A stretch of DNA of 64,000 nucleotides from Flavisolibacter longurius (GCA_014163555.1 JACJGO010000014.1:78360-142359), one strand, 5' to 3'; counted from the first letter of the stretch, positions 24,068 to 33,757 are shown. Notes: generated from the sequence alone by a model not told the origin. Numbers and translations are program-made.

Positions 24068-24871
24068 TTATGAGAACTTTTTTGTAATTCGGTTCGTGAA
24101 CAATTCAGCAATCACCTGGTAAGAAACCCGGCTGTTGCGGTAAACGATTTGATCGTTGGTGATCAGCTCTTTTAATTTATCCGAATACCAATCTTTGTGT
24201 TTCGTAACAATATAATCCACCAGTTCCCGACGGTGTGTTAAGGTGTCGTTCTTGTGAACTGATTTCTGTGTTTGCCTGTAATACAAAAGCTTTTCAGGAA
24301 TGATATGAACATTCCAGCCCTTCTGTGTAATGCGTATGTAAAACTCCCAGTCTTCGTAACCATACCGCATGGCTTCATCGTAACCACCCACTTCATCCCA
24401 ACAGGATTTTCGAACCATAGCACAAGCAGGACATTGGTTCGAGAATAAAAAATTATACGCATCACCGCCTCTTGGCTTCGCCAGTTTTTTATACGCTCCA
24501 AACAATTGAATATAGCTCGAAACGACAGCTGTTTCAGGCTCTGCAGCCAGAATCTTTATGGCCTTTTCAAAAAATGTAGGATCAAAATAATCATCGGAAT
24601 CCAGTGCTGCTATAAAGTTGCCTTTGGCATGCTGGACTCCATGATTCCGCGCCGATGACATCCGTCCATTTTCCTTATGCAGCACATTGATTCCTTTTCG
24701 CGTAAGAAAATTCAAAACTTCAAGTGTATGCGGATCATTGGAGCCGTCATTCACTACTATTATTTCAAAGTGCCGGTAAGTTTGCAGGGTAAGTTTTTCA
24801 ATCGTTTCCGGAAGGTACTGCCCATCGTTGTAACAGGGAATAACGACCGATATAAAAGGTTGGTGTTCCAT
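24068..24871 (-). CDS. Family 2 glycosyltransferase
   Basis: About 267 residues from MEHQPFISVVIPCYND (an upstream ATG at 24889 overlaps the preceding gene). GT-A fold: nucleotide-binding VVNDGSNDP, the DxD motif as ALDSDDYFDP, and the acceptor-side GYEDWEFYIRITQKG with the ED catalytic-base motif. It would add a sugar from a nucleotide donor on the cytoplasmic side. It lies five bases after the FkbM gene, so the two share a transcript. The sugar is unknown. Confidence 0.9.
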   Translation of the reverse strand: MEHQPFISVVIPCYNDGQYLPETIEKLTLQTYRHFEIIVVNDGSNDPHTLEVLNFLTRKGINVLHKENGRMSSARNHGVQHAKGNFIAALDSDDYFDPTFFEKAIKILAAEPETAVVSSYIQLFGAYKKLAKPRGGDAYNFLFSNQCPACAMVRKSCWDEVGGYDEAMRYGYEDWEFYIRITQKGWNVHIIPEKLLYYRQTQKSVHKNDTLTHRRELVDYIVTKHKDWYSDKLKELITNDQIVYRNSRVSYQVIAELFTNRITKKFS

Positions 24872-24876
24872 AAAAA

Positions 24877-25689
24877 CTAGCGATAACAAAATAGGTTTAG
24901 CTGAACATCATACGGTAGCGGAAGTGTTTTTTCTACGAAAGGATGCTGCATCTGGTCGGCTGCCATTTTAATGTAAACTGAAAAACCAGCATCTTTTACA
25001 ATCTGTAAAAGGTCCACCAATTTGTGGGTATCATCCGCTTTTCCATGGTATTCCAGAAACAGGTTTTTTACAGATTGTAAACTTTGTGCACAATCCTGCA
25101 TCACTTCCCACTCCGCACCTTCAATATCAATTTTTAAAAGATCAATTTTTTCTTTTGTTTCCAAAACATCTTTCAGTCGAACGGAATCAACAAGGTTACC
25201 AGCCGATTCATCATTGCTGATATGACTGGCCTCTGATTCATTGGCAGAAAATGAAATCTTACCCGATTTGTTCCAGATCGCTTCTTTGCGCAGGGTGACG
25301 TTCACTAGTTTGTTGGCAGCAATATTTTTTGACAGAAGTTGGAAGTTGTTTTCATCCGGTTCAAAGGCAAGAATATGGGCTGCCGGAAAAAGTTGTTTGT
25401 AATACAAAACGCTTAGGCCGATGTTGGCGCCGCAGTCAACAATGACAGGTGAAGACCTATCTGTCGTAAACCGGTAAATCTCCCTTTCGAAAATTTCCCT
25501 GTATGTATGCAACAATTCATAGGGGCGTTTATAATACACGGCAAAGGTTTCAAAAGCGGCTTTCTTTATCGTATGATCGTCCTGGTGCTTTAAGATTTTC
25601 TCCTGTACCCAGGGGAGCTTTTTAAAATTTCCTTTTTTAGCGCTTCTCTTCCGGAAAATACTTTTGACTATTTTTGTCGCTGTCTTCAT
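24877..25689 (-). CDS. FkbM-family methyltransferase
   Basis: 270 residues. The SAM-binding motif is VIVDCGANIGLSVLYY, followed by ILAFEPDENNFQLLSKNI (acidic ribose-binding loop), then LLKIDIEGAEWEVMQ, the FkbM hallmark. Such enzymes O-methylate sugars and other hydroxyl groups; next to glycosyltransferases, methylation of a surface glycan is likely. Its ATG (25687-25689) is one base from the ATG of the divergent glycosyltransferase, so its promoter must lie inside that gene. Confidence 0.9.
   Translation of the reverse strand: MKTATKIVKSIFRKRSAKKGNFKKLPWVQEKILKHQDDHTIKKAAFETFAVYYKRPYELLHTYREIFEREIYRFTTDRSSPVIVDCGANIGLSVLYYKQLFPAAHILAFEPDENNFQLLSKNIAANKLVNVTLRKEAIWNKSGKISFSANESEASHISNDESAGNLVDSVRLKDVLETKEKIDLLKIDIEGAEWEVMQDCAQSLQSVKNLFLEYHGKADDTHKLVDLLQIVKDAGFSVYIKMAADQMQHPFVEKTLPLPYDVQLNLFCYR
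25669..25676 (+). promoter_or_regulatory. -7 box (TATTTTTG) for the plus-strand glycosyltransferase pair
   Basis: A perfect TAnnTTTG match 14 bases before the ATG at 25691. It lies inside the first codons of the opposite-strand FkbM gene. Confidence 0.45.
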
Positions 25690-25690
25690 T

Positions 25691-26650
25691 ATGAATGAAC
25701 CTCTGGTTAGTATTTGTATTCCTGCATATAAAAAACCGCAATATGTGGTGAGGGTATTGGATTCTGTACAGAAGCAGGATTACAAAAATGTTGAGATCAT
25801 TATTTCAGATGATTCTCCCGACGAAGATACAAAACAAGCCATTGCACCTTTTCGAAATAGCCTGACGATAAAATACTTCCACAATAAGCCGGCGCTAAAG
25901 ACGCCAAAAAACTGGAACCATGCCCTGCAGCGGGCAAGCGGCGATTACCTTGTGCTGATGCACCAGGACGATTGGTATCATGCCACTGACGCCATTTCCA
26001 CGTATGTGGCGGCGATGAAAAAAAGCAACGCTGATTTTGTCTTTTGCCGCAATACCGCAGTCGATGCTAGCGGAAAAGAAACAGTTTTACAACATATTCC
26101 TTCCTTGTTAACCCGTCTCCATAAAAATCCGAATCATTTGGTGCTGGCGCAGGTAATTGGTCCGCCAAGCAACACCATGATTCGCAAAGGCATTGTTGTA
26201 TATTACGACGAACGGTTTATCTGGTTGGTGGATGTTGATTACTATTCACGGCTTTTAAAGAAAGGGTATACTTATCAGTACTTGGATAAGCACCTCGTGA
26301 GTATCGGCATTCATGAGGACCAGACAACCGCTTTTTGCAGGGCCAATAATGATATTATTTTCAGGGAAAATATTTGGTTTGCCGGGAAATTAGAACCAAA
26401 GGCTTTTCGTGATATCCGAATATACGATTATTACTGGCGGCTGCTCCGCAATGATACCATCAGAACTGTGGATGACATAATAGCAAATGGTGTAATCCTG
26501 GAAGAAATTCCGCCAGTGATTCTCCATATGCTGAAAAGGCAAAGCCGTATTTCACCACACCAATTACGAATAGGGCTGGTTTCCAAGAGCCTGATGTTCT
26601 TAAATTATTTGGCCTGGAGAACAAAAGAGAAAGAAAAAACACCTTCATGA
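25691..26650 (+). CDS. Family 2 glycosyltransferase
   Basis: 319 residues from MNEPLVSICIPAYKKPQYV. GT-A motifs: IIISDDSPDEDT for the nucleotide, and LMHQDDWYHATDA in place of the usual DxD (QDD). Middle motif WLVDVDYYSRLLKKGYTYQYL. The C-terminal third is helical and basic, as in family members that act on membrane-bound acceptors. It overlaps the next glycosyltransferase by four bases (ATGA), so the two are translated together. Confidence 0.88.
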   Translation: MNEPLVSICIPAYKKPQYVVRVLDSVQKQDYKNVEIIISDDSPDEDTKQAIAPFRNSLTIKYFHNKPALKTPKNWNHALQRASGDYLVLMHQDDWYHATDAISTYVAAMKKSNADFVFCRNTAVDASGKETVLQHIPSLLTRLHKNPNHLVLAQVIGPPSNTMIRKGIVVYYDERFIWLVDVDYYSRLLKKGYTYQYLDKHLVSIGIHEDQTTAFCRANNDIIFRENIWFAGKLEPKAFRDIRIYDYYWRLLRNDTIRTVDDIIANGVILEEIPPVILHMLKRQSRISPHQLRIGLVSKSLMFLNYLAWRTKEKEKTPS

Positions 26651-27657
26651 ACAGCAGGCTCTCCATCATCATTGTTGCCTATTACAATGCACACCTGCTG
26701 GAGCAGTGCCTGGCCTCTGTTTTCCGTTATTTGCCCAACGATTTTTTTGAATTGATTGTTGTGAGCAATGGCTTTGGCGAAATGGAGAAAACAAATCTCA
26801 TTGAAACGTTTAGGGAAATTCAATGGCTCGATATGCCGTATAATGCCGGATTTTCCAGGGCTAACAATGCAGGTATGCACATCGCGAAGGGAGATATATT
26901 TCTTCTGCTAAATCCGGATACGATCGCTATTGACAATTCCATTGAGCGCTGCGCAGAACAATTGCGCCAATCCAGCTTTGTTGCTGCCGGTGTTCAACTG
27001 CTCGACGAGTCGGGTAAGATGCAAATCTCCGGAAGCCATTTTGTAAAAGGAGGCCTGAATCATTTGTTGCCCATTCCTTATTGGGGTGATTTTATTCGCT
27101 GGGTAGGTTACAAGGCAAAGGCTAAAGTGCCGGGTGTTCAGGAAGCACAAAAGGTGGAAGAAGTTGACTGGATCAGCGGCGCTTTCCTGATGGTCAAACG
27201 TTCGGCTACCGAAAAAGCGGGCCTGATGGATGAAGATTTTTTTCTGTATGGAGAAGAAGTGGAGTGGTGCAGCCGCTTAAAAAAAACAGGCAGGCTGGTG
27301 CTCTTTGGCGATCTGAAAATTGTTCATTTGGAGGGAGCAACAATAAACAAAAGCCAGAATATCGAAGAAAAGGGGTATTACAATTTATATGACAAAAAGG
27401 GCCTGCAGTTAATGGTTTCCAATCACCTGCGGGTACGAAAACAATACGGGCCTTTCTGGTATTTTGTTTTGCTCCTGAATTATTCTTTCGGTGGAGTTGT
27501 GTTTGGCATTGCAGGTTCCCTTAATCAACTGGTTAGGCTAAAAAATCCTTTCCCCGTTTGGAATAGAGTAGGGGCTTTCGGTAAAAATGTACTAACACTG
27601 TGGAGGTTAACGCCAACCATTATCCGAAAAAAGCCCTTTTTTTATAAAATGTTCTGA
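26647..27657 (+). CDS. Family 2 glycosyltransferase (rhamnosyltransferase-like)
   Basis: 336 residues. The N-terminal RLSIIIVAYYNAHLLEQCLASV, MPYNAGFSRANNAGM and LLLNPDTIAI (DxD as NPD) are typical of the WcaE/rhamnosyltransferase-like subfamily, and VDWISGAFLMVKRSA with FFLYGEEVEWCSRLKKTG gives the acceptor and catalytic-base region. Hydrophobic stretches near residues 270-295 suggest membrane association. Its stop codon abuts that of the convergent next gene (TGATCA) without a terminator. Confidence 0.89.
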   Translation: MNSRLSIIIVAYYNAHLLEQCLASVFRYLPNDFFELIVVSNGFGEMEKTNLIETFREIQWLDMPYNAGFSRANNAGMHIAKGDIFLLLNPDTIAIDNSIERCAEQLRQSSFVAAGVQLLDESGKMQISGSHFVKGGLNHLLPIPYWGDFIRWVGYKAKAKVPGVQEAQKVEEVDWISGAFLMVKRSATEKAGLMDEDFFLYGEEVEWCSRLKKTGRLVLFGDLKIVHLEGATINKSQNIEEKGYYNLYDKKGLQLMVSNHLRVRKQYGPFWYFVLLLNYSFGGVVFGIAGSLNQLVRLKNPFPVWNRVGAFGKNVLTLWRLTPTIIRKKPFFYKMF

Positions 27658-28578
27658 TCAGCGTTCCAGTAGTCCTTTTAAAGCATCTAAGCGGAATTTT
27701 ATGATCGGCCAGGTTTGGGCAGCGTTTCCCCGCAAGGCATACCCAGTGCCCAATACCACGGCAGCTCCCAGTTTCATAATGTATTCCACAATTTTACCGG
27801 CAAGCGCTACACCACCTTTTTCTTTCATTCTTACCCGTTCGCCGCGGCCGTAGCCCGAAGCAACACGGTATAAATACTCCGGCGTTAGTTTTTTTACTTC
27901 CACCACATGGTGCACTACAATGGCCGGATCGTAGTAAATTTTTGCGCCCCGCTGTTGCAGGCGCAGGAAAAAGTCTTTGCCTTCTCCGCCAATGCGCAAG
28001 GTTCCTTTTACGCCGGGTAAAGACGTATTAAAACCATCGATGGCATCAAACTCCTTTTTGCGAACGATCATATTGGATTCCAAGGGGTATTTTCCGGGCT
28101 TGAATTCTGTAACCGTTTTGCTGTAATCAAAATTGCCCACCATCGAGGAAACATGATAGGACATCCATTTTGGTTTTTCCGGAATATACCGCGGAATAAT
28201 CCGGCCGCCAAGACCGGTCGCATCCGGGTGAGTATCAAAAAATGTTACAATCCGCTCCAGGTAATCTTTTTCTGCCACCGCATCGTCGTCCATAAAACAA
28301 AGAAGCGGCGATTTGGCAAATGCGGCACCGGTATTACGGGCATAAGATGCTCCTTGCCTGGATTCCGTCAGGTAATGCAGGTGAAAACCGGGATGGGTTG
28401 TTATATATTCCTGCACCAGACTACCGGTATTATCAATGCTGTTGTTATCCACAACATAAACTTCAAAAAGATTTTTTGATAACGATTGCTGGTGAAGACT
28501 TTCAATGGCATTGATAATATAATCTGCGCGGTTGTACGAGCAAATAATTACCGCTATTTTAAAATGTTCTTCCGGCAT
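27658..28578 (-). CDS. Family 2 glycosyltransferase
   Basis: 306 residues from MPEEHFKIAVIICSYNRADYI. The frame runs further up to 28722, but the added part reads like shadow of the upstream gene. GT-A motifs: VYVVDNNSIDNTG, the long LTESRQGASYARNTGA, DDD in LLCFMDDDAVAEKDYL, and GGEGKDFFLRLQQRG as the ED-type base. A C-terminal hydrophobic stretch is present. It overlaps the end of the upstream family 4 glycosyltransferase gene by 20 bases. Confidence 0.89.
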   Translation of the reverse strand: MPEEHFKIAVIICSYNRADYIINAIESLHQQSLSKNLFEVYVVDNNSIDNTGSLVQEYITTHPGFHLHYLTESRQGASYARNTGAAFAKSPLLCFMDDDAVAEKDYLERIVTFFDTHPDATGLGGRIIPRYIPEKPKWMSYHVSSMVGNFDYSKTVTEFKPGKYPLESNMIVRKKEFDAIDGFNTSLPGVKGTLRIGGEGKDFFLRLQQRGAKIYYDPAIVVHHVVEVKKLTPEYLYRVASGYGRGERVRMKEKGGVALAGKIVEYIMKLGAAVVLGTGYALRGNAAQTWPIIKFRLDALKGLLER

Positions 28579-29683
28579 GGTTGATAACAGCTTGAATTTG
28601 GTGAGCCGCTTTTTTTGCAATGTTAGGCCATGAAAAATTAGCAAAGAAACCGGTTGAAATATCATTGGTTTTTGACGACAAGTTTTCCAGCATTGCAGCC
28701 ACAAATGCAGGCCAGTCACCATCCCCGGTTATAATTAATTTTGGACCACAAACATCCTTTGGTATACCTGCAGCACCTGATTTTGCAGAAATAACCGTAC
28801 AGTTATTGGTTAGTGCTTCCACGAGTTTTGTTTTTACGCCGGAATCATTGATAACCGGGTTCAGGAAAAGGGTAGAAGCCTGGTACAGCAGGTTGACATC
28901 ATCAACATAACGCAGGTAAACGATATTACCGACTGTTTCTATTTTTTGAAGCAATTGGGGGGACAGATTTTTACCAGAGATCAGGATTGTAAAATCCAAG
29001 CTTCTTGCCTGCAAGAGAGGATGGATAGTATCAATGATCCGCTCGACAGCTTCCCGATTGGGTGCATAATCCAGTGTGCCGTTGAAATAAAACAGGTGCT
29101 CACTTGTGATTTGATATTGCTTTTTGATCTTTTGTGCAGCGTCCGGAATCATCCGTACCGGATTTACGCCATACGGAATGGTACCACATTTATCTTCCTG
29201 CAAAGCGTATGCACGAATAGCAAAGTTTTTTTCTTCCTCGGTTTTAAAAAAACTAAAGTCTGCTCTTTTATGAACCCATGCTTCATATCGTTGATACCAT
29301 TTCCATCCCTTTTTGCCCATTTGCCGAAAACGTGAGGCTTCAATGTTGTGCGAATGAATAATCAGAGGGATACCCGTCCATTTTTTCAGCAGCCAGCCGA
29401 TCCAGCCTGTATAGGAATGTTCGGCGATAATAGCCTCAATTCTTTCTTTTTTGATGATGTTTTTCAACCGGTGCAAATGCAGCATATTCCGGCCTATCCG
29501 TTGATTGTTGAACAAAAAATTTTCAACACAATAGCCCGGATCCGCCGGGCTATTGTCGCAGGAAACAACCATAAAAATGGAATGGTGCTGCCTCAGGTGC
29601 TCGTAAAAATGCACAATACCTTTTTGTCCGCCCATCTGCGGTGGGAACACCTTATACGATACTATCACCAGCAGGTTTGCCAT
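28559..29683 (-). CDS. Family 4 glycosyltransferase
   Basis: 374 residues from MANLLVIVSYKVFPPQMGGQKG (ATG 29692 adds three residues). GT-B fold: the N-terminal half carries HSHNIEASRFRQMGKKGW; the C-terminal nucleotide-sugar half has LFYFNGTLDYAPNREAVERI, VYLRYVDDVNLLYQ, and the retaining-type GVKTKLVEALTNNCTVIS. This is the GT4 layout. The ATG at 29683 lies just before the stop of the YfhO gene, so it belongs to that operon. Confidence 0.9.
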   Translation of the reverse strand: MANLLVIVSYKVFPPQMGGQKGIVHFYEHLRQHHSIFMVVSCDNSPADPGYCVENFLFNNQRIGRNMLHLHRLKNIIKKERIEAIIAEHSYTGWIGWLLKKWTGIPLIIHSHNIEASRFRQMGKKGWKWYQRYEAWVHKRADFSFFKTEEEKNFAIRAYALQEDKCGTIPYGVNPVRMIPDAAQKIKKQYQITSEHLFYFNGTLDYAPNREAVERIIDTIHPLLQARSLDFTILISGKNLSPQLLQKIETVGNIVYLRYVDDVNLLYQASTLFLNPVINDSGVKTKLVEALTNNCTVISAKSGAAGIPKDVCGPKLIITGDGDWPAFVAAMLENLSSKTNDISTGFFANFSWPNIAKKAAHQIQAVINHAGRTF

Positions 29684-29684
29684 T

Positions 29685-32165
29685 TCAGGCAACAGCCTTC
29701 TTGCTATAATTCCGGTAAATAAAAAATGCTGCGGCCATCAATCCTAGCAGGATCAGTATGCAGGCAATTTGTGTCAGTGTACGCCCGGTGTAAAAAGATG
29801 CCGGACGGAATTCAAATCGTATGGTATGTTGTCCTGCCGGAACTACGAGGCCTCGCAACACATAATTGGTGCGAAGAATAGGTGTTTCTTTTTCATCGAT
29901 ATAGGCCTTCCAGCCTTTGTTGTAGAATATTTCACTGAATACAGCAAAGCCGATTCCGGCAGCATTGGATTGGTACGTCACCACATCATTTTCATTGCTG
30001 ACGAGGCGTATGGCAGCGCTGCTATCCGTTTGCAAACTGGCTGGTACATTGTTTCGGTCCGAAGCAAAAAGAACAGCCGTATCGGAAGGCGTAAAATTGC
30101 TCAATGCATTCATGACTTCCCGCGGTCCGCTTTCGAAACGGATGCCTTTAACAAACCAGGCTGCACCCAGGTTACCCGGATTTGGTATGACTTGGTCCTG
30201 GCCCTGCTGGTCTTTTTGAATTACATACTTTGTATTGAGCATGTTGTAAACAGCCAGTGACTGTGGGAACTTGGACAATTGCTGTTCGATCAGGTCCTGG
30301 TAAATACTGAGCTTGGCCGGGTGATAACCTCCAATCGTGTTGTGGAAATAAGCCGGTAACGCATAACCAGATCCCAGTGCAGCGCTGATGCCCTGGCGAA
30401 CATCGAATACACGGTAATAAGAAGTATCACGAAGGATTTGTTCATCCGCTGGGGTAGGGCGGAAGTTGGCTTCGTACGTGTTTTCTTCTTCGTAATTTTT
30501 TTCGCTCAGGTAACGGGAATCGATGGCTATGACATCGACAAACACAAGCACACCAATAATGCTTAAAACAATAGTCTTTCCAATCCGGTTGCGTATGCTA
30601 AGCCATAAAAGGAATGCAGCTGCCGCGATAAAGAAAAGTGACCGCATCAGGCTGCCCATGAACAAGCTTTTCCGGTCGTCTTCCAGGGCCTGTAAAAACG
30701 TTCGAATATATTCTTGAACCTGTTGGTTGGCATTGGCAGTTTGGTTGAGTAAAGCCTGGTCAGCCTCACTGCGGTAATCGGCGCTGAAATAAAAAAGGAA
30801 CAAAACAGCAAAGACACCACCCACAAGCATGAGCCCTTTTTTGTACCGGTCCCACAACGCAGCTTTGTTTTCTTCTGCCACCACCTTTTGAAGCGTTAAT
30901 GTCGCCAGCATGCAAAACAGGAATGTAGGGATTACAATGGTCATGCTGGGAGCCCTGAATTTGTTATAAAAGGGAAGATTGTTCAGCAGGAATACATTGA
31001 ATCCTTCAAAATAAGCGCCCCAACTCATGACGATGGCTAAAACAGAAGCTGCGAGGGCCCACCATTTGTAATGATCGTCGAGGATAAAAAAACCAACAAG
31101 GGTTAGAAAACAAATGATCGCACCAACATAGGGAGGACCAGATGTTGAGCCAATTCCCCCCCAATAAGCGCCAAGGTTGTATTGTAGTTGCTGAGCCAGT
31201 TCGGGTGGCATTTGGCGCAAGGTTTCAATGGCCTTTGAATCTTCTTCGGCAACTTCAAGCCCGTTGCTGCCACCATAGATGTAGGGAACCATCATTACAA
31301 AGGGCTCTGTTTTGTACATGCTGTAGCTTAACGCATAGTCTTTACTGAGCCCTTCTGCGGTTGAAGCGTTGTTTTCGGAAGGCAACTGGCTACCGCCACG
31401 GATACTTTCTTTGGCGTATTCGTAGGTGGTAAAAAGGTTTACGGAATTTGCCAATACACCCACAATTCCTGCCACCAGCGCAATGGACAACGCCAGCGCC
31501 ATGTGTTTGAATTCTTTTGCCTTTATCCACCGAATGATGGACCAAACCGTCATGAACGCAATTATGATAAACGTATAATATGCAATCTGCAGGTGATTCA
31601 CTGCGATCAGGAAACAGGTGAACAAGGCCGTTAGCGCACCGCCCATCCAATAATTTTTTCGATACAACAGGATAATGGAACCTATCAACGCGGGCATCAA
31701 GGCAATGGCGTTCATCTTGGTTTCATGTCCTACAGAAATAATAATGGGATTATATGTGGCATAAGCATAGCCGAGACTCCCAATGATACCGATATATGGA
31801 TTGACCCGAAGAATTTGGGTAAGAATGTAAAAGCAAATGCAGGCCAGTACAAAAAAGCTAAAGGGAGTAGGTAAACCGAGTTGCAGAAGTGTCAGTAAGA
31901 AGCCCGGTGAAACCGGCACATCCGGTTCCATGGCGATCTGGTAAGCCGGCATGCCGCTAAACATGCCGTTCGTCCAAAGTGGAAAATGGCCGTGTTTTTC
32001 CTTGTAGTCAAAAAGGTCCTTGGCCATGGCCTTCCATTGGGTAACATCATGCTGTTGCAATACCTTTCCTTCCAGGGCCGGCTTGCAGTAAATCAGCGCT
32101 ACTACAACAAAAACAACTATGGCAATCAGGTGAGGAAGCAGGGAGGCAAAGAGGCCTTTCTTCAT
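29685..32165 (-). CDS. YfhO-family giant membrane protein
   Basis: 826 residues with about a dozen hydrophobic segments, then a large soluble C-terminal part and a final helix (LTQIACILILLGLMAAAFFIYR). YfhO hallmarks: LQQHDVTQWKAM and PLWTNGMFSGMPAYQ near the N-terminus, FRAPSMTIVIPTF in the middle, and SEIFYNKGWKAYID then LRGLVVPAGQHTIRFEFRP near the end. YfhO proteins resemble GT-C transferases; those studied in Gram-positives help glycosylate lipoteichoic acid. In this Gram-negative the likely link is transfer of sugar onto a lipid-borne glycan. It overlaps the downstream GT4 gene's start region. Confidence 0.88.
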   Translation of the reverse strand: MKKGLFASLLPHLIAIVVFVVVALIYCKPALEGKVLQQHDVTQWKAMAKDLFDYKEKHGHFPLWTNGMFSGMPAYQIAMEPDVPVSPGFLLTLLQLGLPTPFSFFVLACICFYILTQILRVNPYIGIIGSLGYAYATYNPIIISVGHETKMNAIALMPALIGSIILLYRKNYWMGGALTALFTCFLIAVNHLQIAYYTFIIIAFMTVWSIIRWIKAKEFKHMALALSIALVAGIVGVLANSVNLFTTYEYAKESIRGGSQLPSENNASTAEGLSKDYALSYSMYKTEPFVMMVPYIYGGSNGLEVAEEDSKAIETLRQMPPELAQQLQYNLGAYWGGIGSTSGPPYVGAIICFLTLVGFFILDDHYKWWALAASVLAIVMSWGAYFEGFNVFLLNNLPFYNKFRAPSMTIVIPTFLFCMLATLTLQKVVAEENKAALWDRYKKGLMLVGGVFAVLFLFYFSADYRSEADQALLNQTANANQQVQEYIRTFLQALEDDRKSLFMGSLMRSLFFIAAAAFLLWLSIRNRIGKTIVLSIIGVLVFVDVIAIDSRYLSEKNYEEENTYEANFRPTPADEQILRDTSYYRVFDVRQGISAALGSGYALPAYFHNTIGGYHPAKLSIYQDLIEQQLSKFPQSLAVYNMLNTKYVIQKDQQGQDQVIPNPGNLGAAWFVKGIRFESGPREVMNALSNFTPSDTAVLFASDRNNVPASLQTDSSAAIRLVSNENDVVTYQSNAAGIGFAVFSEIFYNKGWKAYIDEKETPILRTNYVLRGLVVPAGQHTIRFEFRPASFYTGRTLTQIACILILLGLMAAAFFIYRNYSKKAVA

Positions 32166-32216
32166 ACTGGCTTTTTTAAACGTGGCAAAATAACTCCATT
32201 TGGACTAATATTGTTT

Positions 32217-32510
32217 ATGCGCTGGCTGTTATTTTTATCACGACTGGCTTTTATTTGGAACGTTTTTTTTCTTTTGGCGATTACTCTACATTACTTCCGC
32301 AGTATTCCTGGACAAGAACTTGATACAACAGATATTTTTATTGGTTACGTTATGGTGGTTATTTTTAGTCCTTTCGTCAACCTTTGTTATACCATTTTGT
32401 TTTTTGCTAACCGGGAAAAACTTGCAATTGTTCCAAGATGGCTGATGATTGCAAACGCTATTTTTCTTTTACTTCTTATCATCTATGTAATTTACCTCAA
32501 TGATCGTTAA
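32217..32510 (+). CDS. Small three-helix membrane protein, unknown
   Basis: 97 residues from the ATG at 32217; the frame extends upstream to 31986, but that part overlaps the opposite-strand YfhO gene. Three hydrophobic segments are seen: residues about 5-25, 42-65 and 77-93. No recognised motif. The start is 52 bases from the divergent YfhO start. It overlaps the following YhhQ-type gene by 11 bases, so they are cotranscribed and perhaps functionally linked. No function is assigned. Confidence 0.7.
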   Translation: MRWLLFLSRLAFIWNVFFLLAITLHYFRSIPGQELDTTDIFIGYVMVVIFSPFVNLCYTILFFANREKLAIVPRWLMIANAIFLLLLIIYVIYLNDR

Positions 32511-33297
32511 TATCATCCGCAACAAAGGGATTAAACTCTTTATTGTCCTTGCCGGTTTTTTTATTGCCAATGCCCTGATTGCTGAACTGGTAGGAACCAA
32601 GCTTTTTTCACTGGAAAAAACGTTTGGATATGATCCGGTGAACCTGCGAATCCTGGGTGAAAATTTTTCCTTTAATCTTACAGCGGGTGTTTTGCTCTGG
32701 CCTGTGGTGTTTATCATGACAGATATCATCAACGAATATTACGGGCCTAAAGGGGTGCGGTTTCTATCTTTCCTGACCATTGGACTGATCATTTTTGCTT
32801 TTGTAATGTTTTCCGGGGCCATTGCCCTGTATCCTGCTGATTTCTGGGCCCTGAATTATTACCAGGGTGTGCCGGACAGCAATGCGGCATTTTCCGGAAT
32901 CTTTGGCCAGAGCCAGGCCATCATTGTGGCTTCGCTGATTGCCTTCCTGGTAGGACAGTTGCTGGACGTATTTATCTTTCACAAGATCAAACAGGCGACA
33001 GGTGAAAAACAGGTTTGGTTGCGGGCTACAGGGTCCACGTTAGTTTCACAGTTTGTTGACTCTTTCGTGGTGCTATTTATCGCCTTTTATGTGGCACCAC
33101 GGATTGCAGGCAATGTGGCACCCTGGTCGTTTTCGCTGGTGATGGCCATTTGCATTGGAAATTACCTGTACAAGTTTATTGTTGCCGTAGTGCTGACCCC
33201 CTTAATTTATTTTGCGCATTACTTTATAGACCGTTACCTGGGAGAGGAGCAGGCTGCAGAAATGAAAAAAGCAGCTATGGCAAAGGGGAATGTGTAA
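32500..33297 (+). CDS. yhhQ: Queuosine precursor transporter (VUT/YhhQ family)
   Basis: 265 residues with six or seven hydrophobic segments. The family pattern is clear: IANALIAELVGTKLF, TAGVLLWPVVFIMTDIINEYYGPKGVR, GQLLDVFIFHKIKQ, the RATGSTLVSQFVDSFVVLFIAFY block and YLYKFIVAVVLTPLIYFAHY. Characterised YhhQ brings preQ0/preQ1 into the cell for queuosine in tRNA. Other queuosine genes are not adjacent. Its last 23 bases overlap the convergent Nudix gene. Confidence 0.9.
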   Translation: MIVNIIRNKGIKLFIVLAGFFIANALIAELVGTKLFSLEKTFGYDPVNLRILGENFSFNLTAGVLLWPVVFIMTDIINEYYGPKGVRFLSFLTIGLIIFAFVMFSGAIALYPADFWALNYYQGVPDSNAAFSGIFGQSQAIIVASLIAFLVGQLLDVFIFHKIKQATGEKQVWLRATGSTLVSQFVDSFVVLFIAFYVAPRIAGNVAPWSFSLVMAICIGNYLYKFIVAVVLTPLIYFAHYFIDRYLGEEQAAEMKKAAMAKGNV

Positions 33298-33757
33298 ATT
33301 TTTCTTTGATGAGCCGCGCCGCAATTTTATCAATTGGCAGCGAAACAGTTTCCTCTGAGAATTGTTCCCATGGTATAAACCGGAAGGTTTCAATTTCACC
33401 TTTCTGGTTGTACACAAGCATTTGGTCTTCGTCAAACTGAAAGGGACTTGTTCGAAGCGGTACACGAATTTCTTCCAGCGGCTTTACCAGGTAATAAATA
33501 GAAACGATCTGCTCACCGGGACGAAAGGCTGACTCCTGGAAGTAATCTGTGGTGTACAGGTGGTCTCCCACATCTACTCTTAGGTTCATTTCTTCAATAA
33601 ACTCACGCTTCAGGCAGTCACGTGTTCCTTCGCCAAACTCCAATCCACCACCGGGGAATTTAGTGTAAAATCCGCCGCGTATGTATTCGTCACTGACCAG
33701 CACCTGCTTTTCATCATTAATCAGGATACCATAAACGCGAAGGGTGAATTTGCTCAT
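33275..33757 (-). CDS. Nudix hydrolase
   Basis: 160 residues. The Nudix box is GGLEFGEGTRDCLKREFIEEMNL, with the REx2EE metal-binding core intact; the Gly usual two residues before its end is Asn. The early KFTLRVYGILINDEKQVLVSDE and KFPGGGLEFGEG fit MutT-like or ADP-sugar-type enzymes acting on nucleoside diphosphate derivatives. The substrate cannot be told. It converges on and overlaps the transporter gene by 23 bases. Confidence 0.88.
   Translation of the reverse strand: MSKFTLRVYGILINDEKQVLVSDEYIRGGFYTKFPGGGLEFGEGTRDCLKREFIEEMNLRVDVGDHLYTTDYFQESAFRPGEQIVSIYYLVKPLEEIRVPLRTSPFQFDEDQMLVYNQKGEIETFRFIPWEQFSEETVSLPIDKIAARLIKEKFTHSPLP

Noticed and set aside
31986..32216. Upstream extension of the small membrane protein gene
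   Set aside because: It overlaps the opposite-strand YfhO start, and only the part from 32217 on looks like a membrane protein.
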